Shown: one piece after another, positions 41,011 through 53,170 of the stretch
How positions within the stretch are numbered: the stretch's first letter is position 1
Layout: each line of letters starts with the position of its first letter
Assembly (NCBI GenBank): GCA_964036315.1
Contig: OZ038517.1
Span: 50,806,455-50,870,454, forward strand
From: Acanthosepion esculentum
Taxonomy: Eukaryota > Mollusca > Cephalopoda > Sepiida > Sepiidae
Direction: 5' to 3'
DNA length: 64,000 nucleotides
Position numbers and translations under genes: made by a program
The notes under the pieces: model-generated
Databases searched by the model: none
What the model was told of the DNA's origin: nothing
Seen by the model: only the letters and a program-made list of their open reading frames with translations

Positions 41011-42540
41011 TAAGGCCCCTGATTGGAAGATTGGAGGTTTAATACATGTTGTTCCCAGGTTCTAGCACCTGATTGGGTCCCAGCTTTAGGCAAATATTTA
41101 ATCCCCATACAAAAGCAAAACATTATGTAAGTATAAAAATATAATTATAGTAAAAATACCAGCAATACATTTTTATATAAAAAAATTACCAACGATACAT
41201 AGTTATAGTAAAATTACCAACAATACATTTTTAAAGTAGAATAACCAACAATACATTTTATAGCAAATGACCAACAATACATTTTATAGCAAAATGACCA
41301 ACAATACATTTAATGCAAAATGACCAACAATACATTTTATAGCAAAATGACCAACAATACATTTTATAGCAAAATGACCAACAGTACATTTAATGCAAAA
41401 TGACCAACAATACATTTTATAGCAAAATGACCAACAATACATTTAATGCAAAATGACCAACAATACATTTTATAGCAAAATGACCAACAATACATTTTAT
41501 AGCAAAATGACCAACAATACATTTTATAGCAAAATGACCAGCAATACATTTAATGCAAAATGACCAACAATACATTTTATAGCAAAATGACCAACAATAC
41601 ATTTTATAGCAAAATGACCAACAATACATTTTATAGTAAATGACCAACAATACATTTAATGCAAAATGACCAACAATACATTTAATGCAAAATGACCAAC
41701 AATACATTTTATAGCAAAATGACCAACAGTACATTTAATGCAAAATGACCAACAATACATTTTATATCAAAATGACCAACAATACATTTTATAGCAAAAT
41801 GACCAACAGTACATTTAATGCAAAATGACCAACAATACATTTTATATCAAAATGACCAACAATACATTTAATGCAAAATGACCAACAATACATTTTATAG
41901 CAAAATGACCAACAATACATTTTATATCAAAATGACCAACAGTACATTTAATGCAAAATGACCAACAATACATTTTATAGCAAAATGACCAACAATACAT
42001 TTTATATCAAAATGACCAACAATACATTTTATATCAAAATGATCAACAATACATTTAATGCAAAATGACCAACAATACATTTTATAGTAAAATGACCAAC
42101 AATACATTTTATAGAAAAATGACCAACAATACATTTAATGCAAAATGACCAACAATACATTTAATGCAAAATGACCAACAATACATTTTATATCAAAATG
42201 ACCAACAATACATTTTATAGTAAAATGACCAACAATACATTTTATAGCAAAATGACCAACAATACATTTTATATCAAAATGACCAACAGTACATTTAATG
42301 CAAAATGACCAACAATACATTTTATAGCAAAATGACCAACAATACATTTTATAGCAAAATGACCAACAATACATTTTATAGCAAAATGACCAACAGTACA
42401 TTTAATGCAAAATGACCAACAATACATTTTATAGCAAAATGACCAACAATACATTTTATCTTTTAGTTAATTGTGTTCAAAATATTAAAATTTTGGCATT
42501 AAATAACCAATAGAGATTGATATACCACTAAGAGTCATTC
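41010..42540 (+). mobile_element. VNTR retroposon copy G (expanded core)
   Basis: The diverged 5' domain (CCCCTGATTGGAAG, GTTGTTCCCAGG, TAGCACCTGATTGGGTCCCAGCTTTAGGCAAATA) precedes a core of about 48 units of 26-27 bp (41150-42465; GACCAACAATACATTTTATAGCAAAAT, alternating with ..TTTAATGCAAAAT). The tail is TTGGCATTAAATAACCAATAGAGATTGATATACCACTAA. Repetitive - strand frames (C-W-S-F-C-Y-K-type) are artefacts of the short period. Confidence 0.8.
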
Positions 42541-43740
42541 CGTATCAAATCAACGAGGGTTTGACCATCACCGAAACAGAGTTTTTTCAATTTGGTACAC
42601 TTACAGAATTTCATAATAGAAATTAAATGGTACCTATTTAACATCTCTCGGTTAAAAGATTCCTGATATATGAGCCTTTAACTCTTGCCAAAAAGGCAAA
42701 TTTTGGAAAATAGTCACTAAATTTAAATATCAATATCACAGTTGTTTTTTCACCTACTAAGCTAAATTATTTTAAAGTATTTGAATAGATCTAAAAGATG
42801 ATATATTTAGTTTTTTGCTTAAAGGTCAAATAAGGTAATTTGACCATGACCTTAAACTTTGACATAATTTCTCAAAAAAGGATCCTTTAATTTTTTTTAA
42901 AAAATTGACAACAAATTTGTCTCCTTTATAGCAAGATATGTATAAAATTTTGCAATGGACTTCTGACTGTGGCCAGAGTTACAAGGGTTTTACTGAGTTG
43001 GGCCAAATTCAAAATGGTGGATTTATGCATCTGCCACTATATGCTAACATTTTCATATCTCCCGATATGGTCAAGGTCTTTGAATGCTGATTAATATTCA
43101 CATAACAACTATGATCATAAAATAAACAGAATTTGTGTTATTTGTGGTTAAATGTTGACCAATTTGATGGAAAATAAATAACCTTATTTTTGGTTTTGTT
43201 TACATTTTTATTATACAAATAGATTTTTATGTGATAAAATGAATAATGAAAATAATTATTTAAAAAACTGTCTTGAATTAATGTTAAGATAACATAAAAT
43301 AATATGAAAATATGCAACAAATGATGTTAATGGCTAACAAATTTTTGTTGACATTTGACATGGTACACTACATGCACAAAACAATCAAATTTTCAGCTTT
43401 TTTTAATATATTCAAAAAAAATTAAGTTTTGATCTGCAAAGGTGAATATTTAAAAAAGATTCTTAACATTTGCAAAGAGATCAACAAGCAAACTTATTTT
43501 TCTTGTTAGAATCCATGTTTAAATAGGAAATAAAAATTTAGATATGCAAACCACTTACTTTTTCACTCAAATTTTTTGGCGATGACCAACCTGGATTGTG
43601 TCTTTATTTAAGATTAATTTATGAAATTCTCTTTCTTGAAATATTTGAAGCTTTTTCCATCTCAATTTTCCAAAGTTTATAAGTTCTTCCAGTGTCAGTT
43701 ATTAGATTGACTCTAACTAAGAATATCAGAATAATTTAAA
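42540..43740. other. Intron, unrecognised AT-rich
   Basis: No tandem or inverted structure and no family signature were seen. It begins GAGTCATTCCGTATCAAATCAACGAGGG, which may be the start of a further element. Confidence 0.4.
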
Positions 43741-43961
43741 ATCGATGGGGTCATGCCCATCTCACTCAGTTGTGGTGGGGAAATCAGATGTGGGTACTCC
43801 GGATGAGTCGTGTGTTGAGTTGGATGAGAATTTCCAAGCAAAGCATTCAGCCTTATCTGCTGTGGATGTCAGGGCTTCGAATTGATTGAATGGAGGAGGG
43901 ATTGGGGACTTGCTGTTGTTCCACACACTCTTGCAGAGCCGTCAATAATCTTTAGAAATCC

Positions 43962-45469
43962 CCCGTCCTGGGTACGATGTTAAACTACATCCGCATCCAG
44001 GGTAAGACGATAAACTACGTCCAACAGCAAGGCCTCTGATCAGGAGGTTTTGAGGAGTGTGGAACCACCTCTTAATTGCTGGTCTTCCCAGGTCCAGCCT
44101 GACCCGGGTTGGTAGCACCGGTTAGGGTCCCAGCTATGGGCAAATAGTTAACACCCAGACTACATCCACGTCCAAACTACATCCGCATCCTGGGTATGAT
44201 GATAAGCTACATCCAACAGCAAGGCTTCTGATAATACGTTTTTGAAAAAATAATGTTGCCAGCTATACGTTTTTGAAAAAATAATGTTGCCAGCTATACG
44301 TTTTTTGAAAAAATAATGTTGCCAGCTATACGTTTTTGAAAAAATAATGTTGCCAGCTATACGTTTTTGAAAAAATAATGTTGCCAGCTATACGTTTTTT
44401 GAAAAAATAATGTTGCCAGCTATACGTTTTTTGAAAAAATAATGTTGCCAGCTATACGTTTTTTGAAAAAATAATGTTGCCAGCTATACGTTTTTTGAAA
44501 AAATAATGTTGCCAGCTATACGTTTTTTGAAAAAATAATGTTGCCAGCTATACGTTTTTGAAAAAATAATGTTGCCAGCTATACGTTTTTGAAAAAATAA
44601 TGTTGCCAGCTATACGTTTTTGAAAAAATAATGTTGCCAGCTATACGTTTTTGAAAAAATAATGTTGCCAGCTATACGTTTTTGAAAAAATAATGTTGCC
44701 AGCTATACGTTTTTTGAAAAAATAATGTTGCCAGCTATACGTTTTTGAAAAAATAATGTTGCCAGCTATACGTTTTTGAAAAAATAATGTTGCCAGCTAT
44801 ACGTTTTTGAAAAAATAATGTTGCCAGCTATACGTTTTTTGAAAAAATAATGTTGCCAGCTATACGTTTTTGAAAAAATAATGTTGCCAGCTATACGTTT
44901 TTGAAAAAATAATGTTGCCAGCTATACGTTTTTGAAAAAATAATGTTGCCAGCTATACGTTTTTGAAAAAATAATGTTGCCAGCTATACGTTTTTGAAAA
45001 AATAATGTTGCCAGCTATACGTTTTTGAAAAAATAATGTTGCCAGCTATACGTTTTTTGAAAAAATAATGTTGCCAGCTATACGTTTTTGAAAAAATAAT
45101 GTTGCCAGCTATACGTTTTTGAAAAAATAATGTTGCCAGCTATACGTTTTTGAAAAAATAATGTTGCCAGCTATACGTTTTTGAAAAAATAATGTTGCCA
45201 GCTATACGTTTTTGAAAAAATAATGTTGCCAGCTATACGTTTTTGAAAAAATAATGTTGCCAGCTATACGTTTTTTGAAAAAATAATGTTGCCAGCTATA
45301 CGTTTTGGAAAAAATAATATTACCAGCTATACATTTTTGAGGAAAAAAATTTTAACAGAAATAGATTTTTGATAAAACAAAAATATTACCAGGAAAAAAA
45401 AAAAAAGTTGTCGGCATTAAATGACCCATTGAGGTTGATATGCCGTAAAACAAACCAAACCAAACCAAA
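43962..45469 (+). mobile_element. VNTR retroposon copy H (reference copy, with TSD)
   Basis: It is flanked by a perfect 12-bp direct repeat, CTTTAGAAATCC, at 43950-43961 and 45470-45481. The 5' domain (43962-44230) holds CTACATCCGCATCC.GGG blocks, CTCTGATCAGGAGG, GGAACCACCTCTTAATTGCTGG and TAGCACCGGTTAGGGTCCCAGCTATGGGC. The core (44232-45330) is about 35 units of 31-32 bp (ACGTTTTTGAAAAAATAATGTTGCCAGCTAT). The tail TCGGCATTAAATGACCCATTGAGG..GATATGCCGTAAAAC ends in AAACC repeats. The TSD plus simple-repeat tail indicate target-primed retrotransposition. Confidence 0.85.
44232..45330 (+). repeat. 31-bp VNTR core of copy H
   Basis: Roughly 35 almost identical units, differing mainly by a five- or six-T run. 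Such homogeneity indicates recent expansion. Confidence 0.95.
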
Positions 45470-45481
45470 CTTTAGAAATCC

Positions 45482-46370
45482 ATTACATTGTTTCATTCTA
45501 TCAGCAAACAGTAACTTTGCTTCATTGAGGATACACTTGCACTAGTTACGCACGGAGACAAAGAGATTCGTGTGGCGATAGTGGCTGAAGAGGCTGATGA
45601 GAACGAAGAAGGAGAAGAAGAGCACAATTTAACTTGGTATTTCCTTGCTGAGATGAAAGCCGCAATGCCAGCTTTTACCCAGAAGGAGACCTGAGACTCA
45701 CATTTTTGAACGGGGTGATTAAAAACCACATTCCAAGGGACGTTGCAAAGGAAATCACAGAACGAGTCCCAGTCTGCACGTTGATAACAGAAAGATATTC
45801 TGTTAGTAGGAGGTTCATGGGCTGGAGGGGGAGTGGAAGGAGATGTTAGCAGACATTATCGCGTGATGAGAGTTGCCAAGAGGGCAGAGCTGCATAGTGC
45901 GATAGGAGTCAGGGATGGAGAGAAAGGAAGCCTTACCATCAGGGTTACTGGGGAAATGCATAGGAAAGTCAACCACTTGTGTGAGGGATTGAAAAATTAA
46001 GGGTTTGGATGCCTGCAAGATCAGTGAAAGAGTGATTAAGCTACATGGTATGGTGGGCGTTAAAATCTCTGAACACAAATATGTTTGCAAACAAGTGTAG
46101 AGAGATGGCCTTGTCTATATTATCAGAAATCCTGTCGAGTACACAACAGTCTTGTGAGGAAGAGGAATGGTGGAGAAAGAAGAGATAGCTTACTGAATTG
46201 AGGAGAGATAGACGGAAACACATATATGAATGGTCTGGAGATTCCAGAGAGAGTTTACTAGCCAGCAGAAGATGATTACGGACATAAACTCCCAGGCCAT
46301 GCATGTGGATTTTAGAGTTCTTTCTAAGGAGAGGAAGGTAGCCAGGAATCGAAAAATCAGATGATAGGAT
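45482..46370 (-). pseudogene. LINE apurinic-type endonuclease domain (outer copy)
   Basis: Successive - strand frames encode S-S-D-F-S-I-P-G-Y-L-P-L-L-R, H-M-H-G-L-G-V-Y-V-R, D-H-S-Y-M-C-F-R-L-S-L-L, and V-F-R-D-F-N-A-H-H-T. The last is normally G-D-F-N-A-H-H, the Mg-binding catalytic motif; here G is R. L-G-N-S-H-H-A-I follows (normally S-D-H). This is the exonuclease-endonuclease-phosphatase fold used by LINEs to nick the target. Frameshifts and stops, plus the altered catalytic residues, mark it as dead. Confidence 0.75.
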
Positions 46371-47500
46371 TTTTTTTTTTTTTTTAAGCGTATCACCCCA
46401 AGCAAGGCTGGAGGCCACTATCACACAAGGGGTTATAGAAGGGTTGGAGGAAGAGCAGATAGGAGTGGTAAAGGAGAGGATGTGGAGAAAGAGAAAGACA
46501 GTGGGTCGATCAAGGCAAAGGGGTTACAGAAGATTTGGAGCGAGAGCAGATAGGAATGAAAGGTGAACGGATGTGGAGAAGGGAAGTGGATAGATGAAAG
46601 CAACTGGAGATGTCAATTGACGCTACACTTAAACCGTTGGACATTGTATTTGTCAGGGAAACAGTAATAGGGAAGGGAGTTCCATAGGCGAGATGTGCAA
46701 GACATGAAGCTATTGGAGTAGAAGAGACATCTACATCTAACATTTTCAACGGTGAAGGGGTGGGAACGGGATGCCAGCCTCGTGGGACGTTTAAATTCAT
46801 GAGGCCTAGGGACACGCGAAAGCAGCTCCTCGGAGCAATTACCGTAAAAGTATTTGTAAAAAAGACAGAGCGAGGCAACATCGCGTCTGTGAGAGAGCGA
46901 CTGCAGACGAGATGACAGATCAGGGCCAATCACATTGCATATCCGTCTCTGGATCTTATCAAGAAATCCTGAGGCAGACAGCATGGGCCCCAGACCATAT
47001 ATGGCAGCAATACTCTATGCAAGGGCGAATGGTTGATTTATAGACTTGGAGGATCGATTCCGGGGAGAAAAATTTCCTGGCTTGGCACAGGGAACCAACT
47101 TTCCTTGCGGTGGCTGATGCAACTGGCTCGATGTATTTGTTCCATCTCAGATCAGCAGACAGCGTGAGACCGAGCAGCCGCAGAGAGGAGCTCTCGAGAA
47201 GTTGGTCTTCAGACATTCTAATGGGATGCAGGGATTGATCCTTGTGGTGGTTAATAGAGAGCAGTTTTGTTTCAGAGGCGTTAAAGTTAACCATCCATTT
47301 CTCGCCTCAGTTCACAACCGACTGGAGGTCCTTTTCAATTTGAGCTGCCAGGTTAACTTTGTCAGCATCACTAGATTTGTGTTTGAGGCAGGAGTAAATT
47401 GTGGTGTCGTCAGCGTAGATGCCGACTTGGGAGTCTATGGCGTCAGGAAGGTCGTTGATAAATATGAGGAACAGAGTAGGGCCTAGGATGGGGGATTGAC
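46371..47500 (-). pseudogene. LINE family A reverse transcriptase (inner insertion)
   Basis: Reading leftward from 47500: [16 protein letters not shown] and [11 protein letters not shown], i.e. the RT palm with its Y-A-D-D active site. Then W-M-V-N-F-N-A-S-E-T-K, L-L-G-L-T-L-S-A-D-L-R-W-N, A-R-K-V-G-S-L-C-Q-A-R-K-F-F, S-L-S-H-R-R-D-V-A-S-L-C-L-F-Y-K-Y-F-Y and C-T-S-R-L-W-N-S-L-P-Y-Y-C-F follow. The 3' UTR ends CCCCTTGTGTGATAGTGGCC..GCTTGGGGTGATACGCTT plus poly-A (T-run at 46371-46385 on +). It is a 5'-truncated, recently inserted copy with only a few lesions (a stop before the M-V-N-F-N block, frameshifts). It abuts the outer endonuclease at its poly-A end. Confidence 0.8.
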
Positions 47501-47640
47501 GAGTTAATGTTGCAGAGAGCTAGTATATCAAGAGACTTTCTGAAGAGGAACAATTCCACACTGCGGAAGTTGGTACGAATGCCATGAATGTTGGAGAAGG
47601 AAATGAAAAGGGTCTAGGTGATTTTTTGAGCTGGTTTTGG
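47500..47640 (-). pseudogene. LINE endonuclease N-terminal piece (outer copy)
   Basis: In - sense N-I-H-G-I-R-T-N-F-R-S-V-E and S-L-D-I-L-A-L are the start of the endonuclease domain (family N-x-x-G-L-R-x-N and L-A-L-x-E motifs). It is continued at 46370 after the inner LINE. Confidence 0.6.
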
Positions 47641-49304
47641 TTTATATATTGGGTTGTTTATGGTCATGTTGTGTTATGTTGGTAACGAAAAAAGCTAATA
47701 CAATAGTAGCAGACGGTTACCAAATGTGGCATAGGCAGAAAGGAATTGGCACAGACTGCAACATAATTTGGCCTCGGGGTTGCCTATTACATACTCCCAC
47801 AAAAAAAAAGGAAAAAATATGATACCTAAGGTTTAAAATGAATTTTTAAAAAATGAAAAATCTTTCTTGAAGCTTTTAATTTCAAGCTAATAAATTAAAT
47901 TTATTATTTCCAATAAGTAAAATACTTTGATAGATTTCAAAAACTAATTTAAATTGACTGGAAGAAGTGTTTTTTCTTTTGTTTTTTTTTTTTTTATTAG
48001 CCCCCATTTTTAGTTATCATTCATTGCAATGTAATTCTCTTTATTAAAAAATTCTATCCAAAATAAAATATACGTTCCTGAAACTTTGTTTGAGGAATAA
48101 TAGCTGATTTAAAGTATAATTAATCTGATTTGAAACAAATATTATATACTTTAACTTTAAAGTATCACAGAACTGCATTTTTTAACTCGACAGAAGCTGT
48201 ATTTTTAACCCAACAATAGCTGTTTTGACATGTTGACAGCCTGATGACAGATCTAATGTTGTTCTACGGAGATTTTATCTGTAAAATATAATTTAAGAAA
48301 ATGACGCGTTTTTAAAATAATTTTTAAGTACTCAGTAATCTTAAAAATTTAGGGAAATGTTCTCCGTAATCTAATGTTTATTGAATTTTAGAAATGTTGA
48401 GTTTAAATTTACTACAGTTATCACTTTTCTGATAATGTCATGTATGGTCTCCCATACTTTCAAAAATGGGCACGTTTATACACATAAAAAAATATTGGTG
48501 TTTGATGATTTGTATTAAGCTTTTCCATTTATGATTAGTAAATATAGTTTTTACTTAATAATAATATCATGTAAAAGCTTAAATTAATACAGAATTTTTA
48601 AAAGATGTAAAATTTAATAAATTTTTTAATTAAAATTTTAAAAAATGTAAACAATTCTTGTAAATATTCATTATTCATCAAAACAACTTTTTCTTAAGAC
48701 AATAGTATCCTTAACATATCTTATTTATAAAAGCAATTAAAATCTTTTCTAACTAAATAATGTCATAGTTTCATTGCATTTTTATTTTACAATTCACAGC
48801 AGATTTTCAGTAAATTGATGATTTAAATTCTCCAAGGAGTCCTGCTTTTAACTAATAATAAATATAAAAAGCCTGAAATTTTAATTTTGCAAAATTTCAT
48901 AAAATTAAGCAAGTGGGGGTAACAGATGAAACAAAAAAAAAATATTTTTCTCGAGATTTTCTAAGAAAAAATTTCAAAAATAATTTCATTCATTTGTGAA
49001 TAAGTCCTGAAGATTTCCTTAAGATCCAATAATTATTTGATTTTTGCAAGAATTTCCAAAACAATGTGTTTTTAATGTTAATAAAGTCACTCAAAATTGG
49101 CCCACCTGCTGACACAAGAAAAAGATATTTAACCAAAATTTTGGATATGCTCAAAAGAATTAGAAAATTTAATAAAATAATCAAAAAATACTTTGGTCTT
49201 TCCTTTTAATAATAACACAAACATTTTGATGTTAAAACTTTAGTTTTATCAAATTTGGGGCCTTTGTACATCATAATATGCTCTTTTTCAGACAATTTTT
49301 GAGG

Positions 49305-49310
<6 letters not shown>
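47640..49310. other. Intron, AT-rich, unrecognised
   Basis: Long A/T homopolymers but no coding signature, tandem repeat or clear element ends. Confidence 0.45.

Positions 49311-49341
<31 letters not shown>
49310..49341. repeat. (TA)n microsatellite
   Basis: TA run about 120 bp upstream of the PDE6D exon. Confidence 0.9.
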
Positions 49342-49343
<2 letters not shown>

Positions 49344-49455
49344 TCTTTGAAAAAAATTTGCCAAGCTTTTTCATTTTCACTCATCAACTTTTATTGAGAA
49401 TTTACTGATTGTAATTGATTAATATAACAATAATTGATTTTTCTTTCTCTCTTGA

Positions 49456-49704
<249 letters not shown>

Positions 49705-49829
49705 TGAAAAATTAAAATTTGGGTGCATTGTTATTAATGAATTTCCGAGATGAGGAATTATCATTATTATATTCACTGCTATCCAAAGCAGCATCTTCAT
49801 CTTGGTTGTTTTACTCAGGTTTCAGCTCA

Positions 49830-50060
49830 TACCATTTTATTAATCTTTACACTATTTACATTGTTCGAGCTTTGGTCCTCATCTAAGTTGTCATATTCAC
49901 AATGTTTCGGCCATTGTACGCTTTGGCCTACATCAGAGGATATATGTTGGAATTTCAAACCAAAGCCTTTATTTCGTCCACTGAAGTAGATTGTTCTATT
50001 TCCACATGCCATGAATGTGACAATAAAGATGCGGACTATAGTCTGGACAATGTAAATAGT
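49830..50060. mobile_element. Inverted dispersed element that seeds the minisatellite
   Basis: CACTATTTACATTGTTCGAGC..GGTCCTCATCTAAG (49849-49885) is mirrored by GATGCGGACTATAGTCTGGACAATGTAAATAGT (50028-50060). In - sense the middle reads CTCTGATGT-AGGCC(14 nt)GGCC-GAAACATTGTG. This is the same hammerhead-like block as 8490-8530, with A9 replaced by T. Confidence 0.6.
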
Positions 50061-51550
50061 TACAATAGTTCTTCACAGAATTATAGACTGTCAATATGGC
50101 AACAAAGATGAGGACAACAGTCCAGACAATGTAAATAGTGTAAATAGTTACAATAGCTCTTCACAGAATTATAGACGGTCAATATGGCAACAAAGATGAG
50201 GACAACAGTCCAAACAATGTAAATAGTTACAATAGCTCTTCACAGAATTATAGACTGGCAATATGTCAAGAAAGATGAGGACAACAGTCCAAACAATGTA
50301 AATAGTTACAATAGCTCTTCACAGAATTATAGATGGTCAATATGGCAATAAAGATGAGGACAACAGTCCAAACAATGTAAATAGTTACAATAGCTCTTCA
50401 CAGAATTATAGATGGTCAATATGGCAACAAAGATGAGGACAACAGTCCAAACAATGTAAATAGTTACAATAGCTCTTCACAGAATTATAGACTGGCAATA
50501 TGTCAAGAAAGATGAGGACAACAGTCCAAACAATGTAAATAGTTACAATAGCTCTTCACAGAATTATAGATGGTCAATATGGCAACAAAGATGAGGACAA
50601 CAGTCCAAACAATGTAAATAGTTACAATAGCTCTTCACAGAATTATAGACGGTCAATATGGCAACAAAGATGAGGACAACAGTCCAAACAATGTAAATAG
50701 TTACAATAGCTCTTCACAGAAGTATAGACGGTCAATATGGCAACAAAGATGAGGACAACAGTCCAAACAATGTAAATAGTTACAATAGCTCTTCACAGAA
50801 TTATAGATGGTCAATATGGCAACAAAGATGAGGACAACAGTCCAAACAATGTAAATAGTTACAATAGCTCTTCACAGAATTATAGATGGTCAATATGGCA
50901 ACAAAGATGAGGACAACAGTCCAAACAATGTAAATAGTTACAATAGCTCTTCACAGAATTATAGACGGTCAATATGGCAATAAAGATGAGGACAACAGTC
51001 CAAACAATGTAAATAGTTACAATAGCTCTTCACAGAATTATAGACGGTCAATATGGCAACAAAGATGAGGACAACAGTTCAAACAATGTAAATAGTTACA
51101 ATAGCTCTTCACAGAATTATAGATGGTCAATATGGCAACAAAGATGAGGACAACAGTCCAAACAATGTAAATAGTTACAATAGCTCTTCACAGAATTAAA
51201 GACTGGCAATATGTCAACAAAGATGAGGACAACAGTCCAAACAATGTAAATAGTTACAATAGCTCTTCACAGAATTATAGATGGTCAATATGGCAACAAA
51301 GATTATGCCAACAGTCCAGTCAATGTAGATAGTGTAAATAGTTACAATAGTTCTTCACAGAATTATAGACTCTCAATATGTCAAGAAAAATGAGGACAAC
51401 AGTCCAAACAATGTAAATAGTTACAATAGCTCTTCACAGAATTATAGACTGGCAATATGTCAACAAAGATGAGGACAACAGTCCAAACAATGTAAATAGT
51501 TACAATAGCTCTTCACAGAATTATAGACGGTCAATATGGCAACAAAGATT
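49990..51550 (+). repeat. 79-bp minisatellite, ~19 units, between PDE6D exons
   Basis: CACAGAATT recurs at 50162, 50241 and 50320 (79-bp steps). Unit: GTCAATATGGCAACAAAGATGAGGACAACAGTCCAAACAATGTAAATAGTTACAATAGCTCTTCACAGAATTATAGAC. It starts inside the inverted element and ends about 300 bp before the 51847 exon. It takes up most of the 2.26-kb intron. Confidence 0.92.
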
Positions 51551-51758
51551 CAAAATGTTTCAGATGTTGTGCTCATTAGCCTGTCCGAGAACAGGAGTTA
51601 AAACAACTCTTGTAAATGGAGAACTCTTCTGAAAATGATAGATTGAAGGCATAGAATGGATTGACTGAAACATTTTGGTAATAATGAAAGCATCACAAAG
51701 AATGGGTTTAATAGTCTAAACAACTCTTGAAATGATAATGACTCTTCTCAGAATTTGA

Positions 51759-51953
<195 letters not shown>

Positions 51954-52079
51954 TAAGTCTTTCTGAGAGTATAATGTTAGTGATACATTTTAACCGTTTC
52001 CTTCTTCCATCCTTGTTTACATTATCACAAGTTTTATACAGATTCAAAAAAAAAAAGAATTTTAAAATGCAAATTTTTA

Positions 52080-52500
52080 ATACTTCATGTCATGTGAGTT
52101 AAATTCTCCAAGCCTTTCTTCCATATTATGTATTCCTGTTCATCTTGGCTCCTGCTGATCTTACCTCAAACTTTAACACTTCACATTACCTGTTTTTTTG
52201 CATATTGTACGTTTCCCTCTTTCATCATAGAAACATTCTCTTATGTGTACATTCCAACTTTCTCCATTATGACCGTCCCTCTTTAGAATTTATCCATCCT
52301 GTCAAGACCATTTTTTCTTTTCAGTGTGTGTGAGGGAGCTTACCTTCCATATCTTTAATGCTCTTTCTTTCTATCTCTTCTTTTTGTTGCCTGCTTCTGA
52401 AAATGTCCTATATCCATACCATTCCTTAGCATTGTTTACTGTCTCTTTTTCATAATCTCTTGAATTTCATCTGGCATCCACTTCTTTTTTTTTTCATCTT
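52080..52500 (-). pseudogene. Possible RTE-like LINE relic
   Basis: GTGAGTTAAATTCTCCAAGCCTTTCTTCCATATTATGTATTCC resembles 15009-15060 and 29118-29170. The rest is too diverged to confirm. Confidence 0.4.
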
Positions 52501-52749
52501 GTCTCTCTTTCCTTTATCTTGTTTACCAATGGCACTGGAGCTTATATTAATGTATTCCATTTAAAACTTCCAGTCTCATCCAAGTTCTACATTTTCTTTT
52601 AACGCAAAGCGTACATCTCATTGCAAGTTGAGTGATCATGGAGTCTGTAAATTTGTACTTTAGGCATTGCTTTGTTTTATTTTTATTTATTTTTTCATTT
52701 CTGTCATTTTAGTCTTAGTTTGCATGGTCACTCCTGCAGTCAGCACTCA

Positions 52750-53170
52750 GATTAGAGCAGTAATTCTCAACGTGGTCCAGGTGGACCAATGGGTGGTTCA
52801 CATAGCATTTCTAGTGATTGGCAAAGAAATTATGAGACAGGTGATGAAAATATTGAATTGGCTGAAATGTTGGTTGATTTGAAAGAGAATACGAAACTGA
52901 GAAGAGTTGACAAAGAAGGTGTCTTTGCCTACATATGCATAAAAGGACTCACACCGAAATATTTTGCAACATGGAGAAACAAGCATCATTTCTTTCCCTA
53001 CCATATAGATGGTGGGATCAGGATTTTCAGCTGTTGTGGATGTTTTCAGAAGAAATATAAATAAATTAGATCTCTACAGCAGAGGAACTATCAGACTAAG
53101 ACTAAATGACATGATCAAAATTGATTCTGATATCTTTTGTGAGAAACACCAAGTTCAAGGTAGTCACTAG
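52750..53170 (+). pseudogene. hAT-type transposase C-terminal fragment
   Basis: The frame at 52789-53064 encodes L-A-E-M-L-V-D-L-K-E-N and K-Y-F-A-T-W-R-N-K-H-H-F-F-P-Y-H. After a one-base shift, 53015-53170 encodes G-S-G-F-S-A-V-V-D-V-F-R-R-N-I-N-K-L-D-L and then R-G-T-I-R-L-R-L-N-D-M-I-K. It ends H-Q-V-Q-G-S-H and stop. The C-G-F-S-A-V..N-R-L..R-G-D-L-R-L-x-L-T-x-I-x-P-x-I..H-Q-A-Q-x-S-H ending is characteristic of hAT transposases of the ZBED/SCAND3-like kind. The N-terminus and most of the RNase-H fold are absent. Its final 84 bp are the founder of the satellite that follows. Confidence 0.75.

Larger units (their letters stand above)
43740..47640 (-). mobile_element. Nested LINE family A cluster (outer copy)
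   Basis: In - sense the outer copy runs as four blocks. An endonuclease start (47640-47500: N-I-H-G-I-R-T-N-F-R-S-V) comes first. The inner LINE insertion follows (47500-46371). The outer endonuclease resumes from about 46370 (S-S-D-F-S-I-P-G-Y-L-P-L) down to 45482. A VNTR retroposon (45469-43962) then interrupts it, and the outer copy resumes at 43949-43740 (A-D-K-A-E-C-F-A-W-K-F-S-S-N-S-T). This order shows that both insertions post-date the outer LINE. Confidence 0.7.

Noticed and set aside
41364..42454. Several Cys/Trp/Phe-rich repetitive - strand frames
   Set aside because: They are translations of the 26-27-bp VNTR units and change frame between units; no conserved protein is indicated.
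43962..45469. VNTR family as Helitron/Helentron relatives (which also carry internal tandem repeats)
   Set aside because: The perfect 12-bp target duplication and simple-repeat tail of copy H favour retroposition. Helitrons leave no target duplication.
46041..47486. Host gene on the - strand
   Set aside because: The frames are LINE endonuclease and reverse transcriptase pieces (Y-A-D-D, S-L-S-H-R-R, D-F-N-A-H-H motifs) with stops, poly-A and nested insertions.
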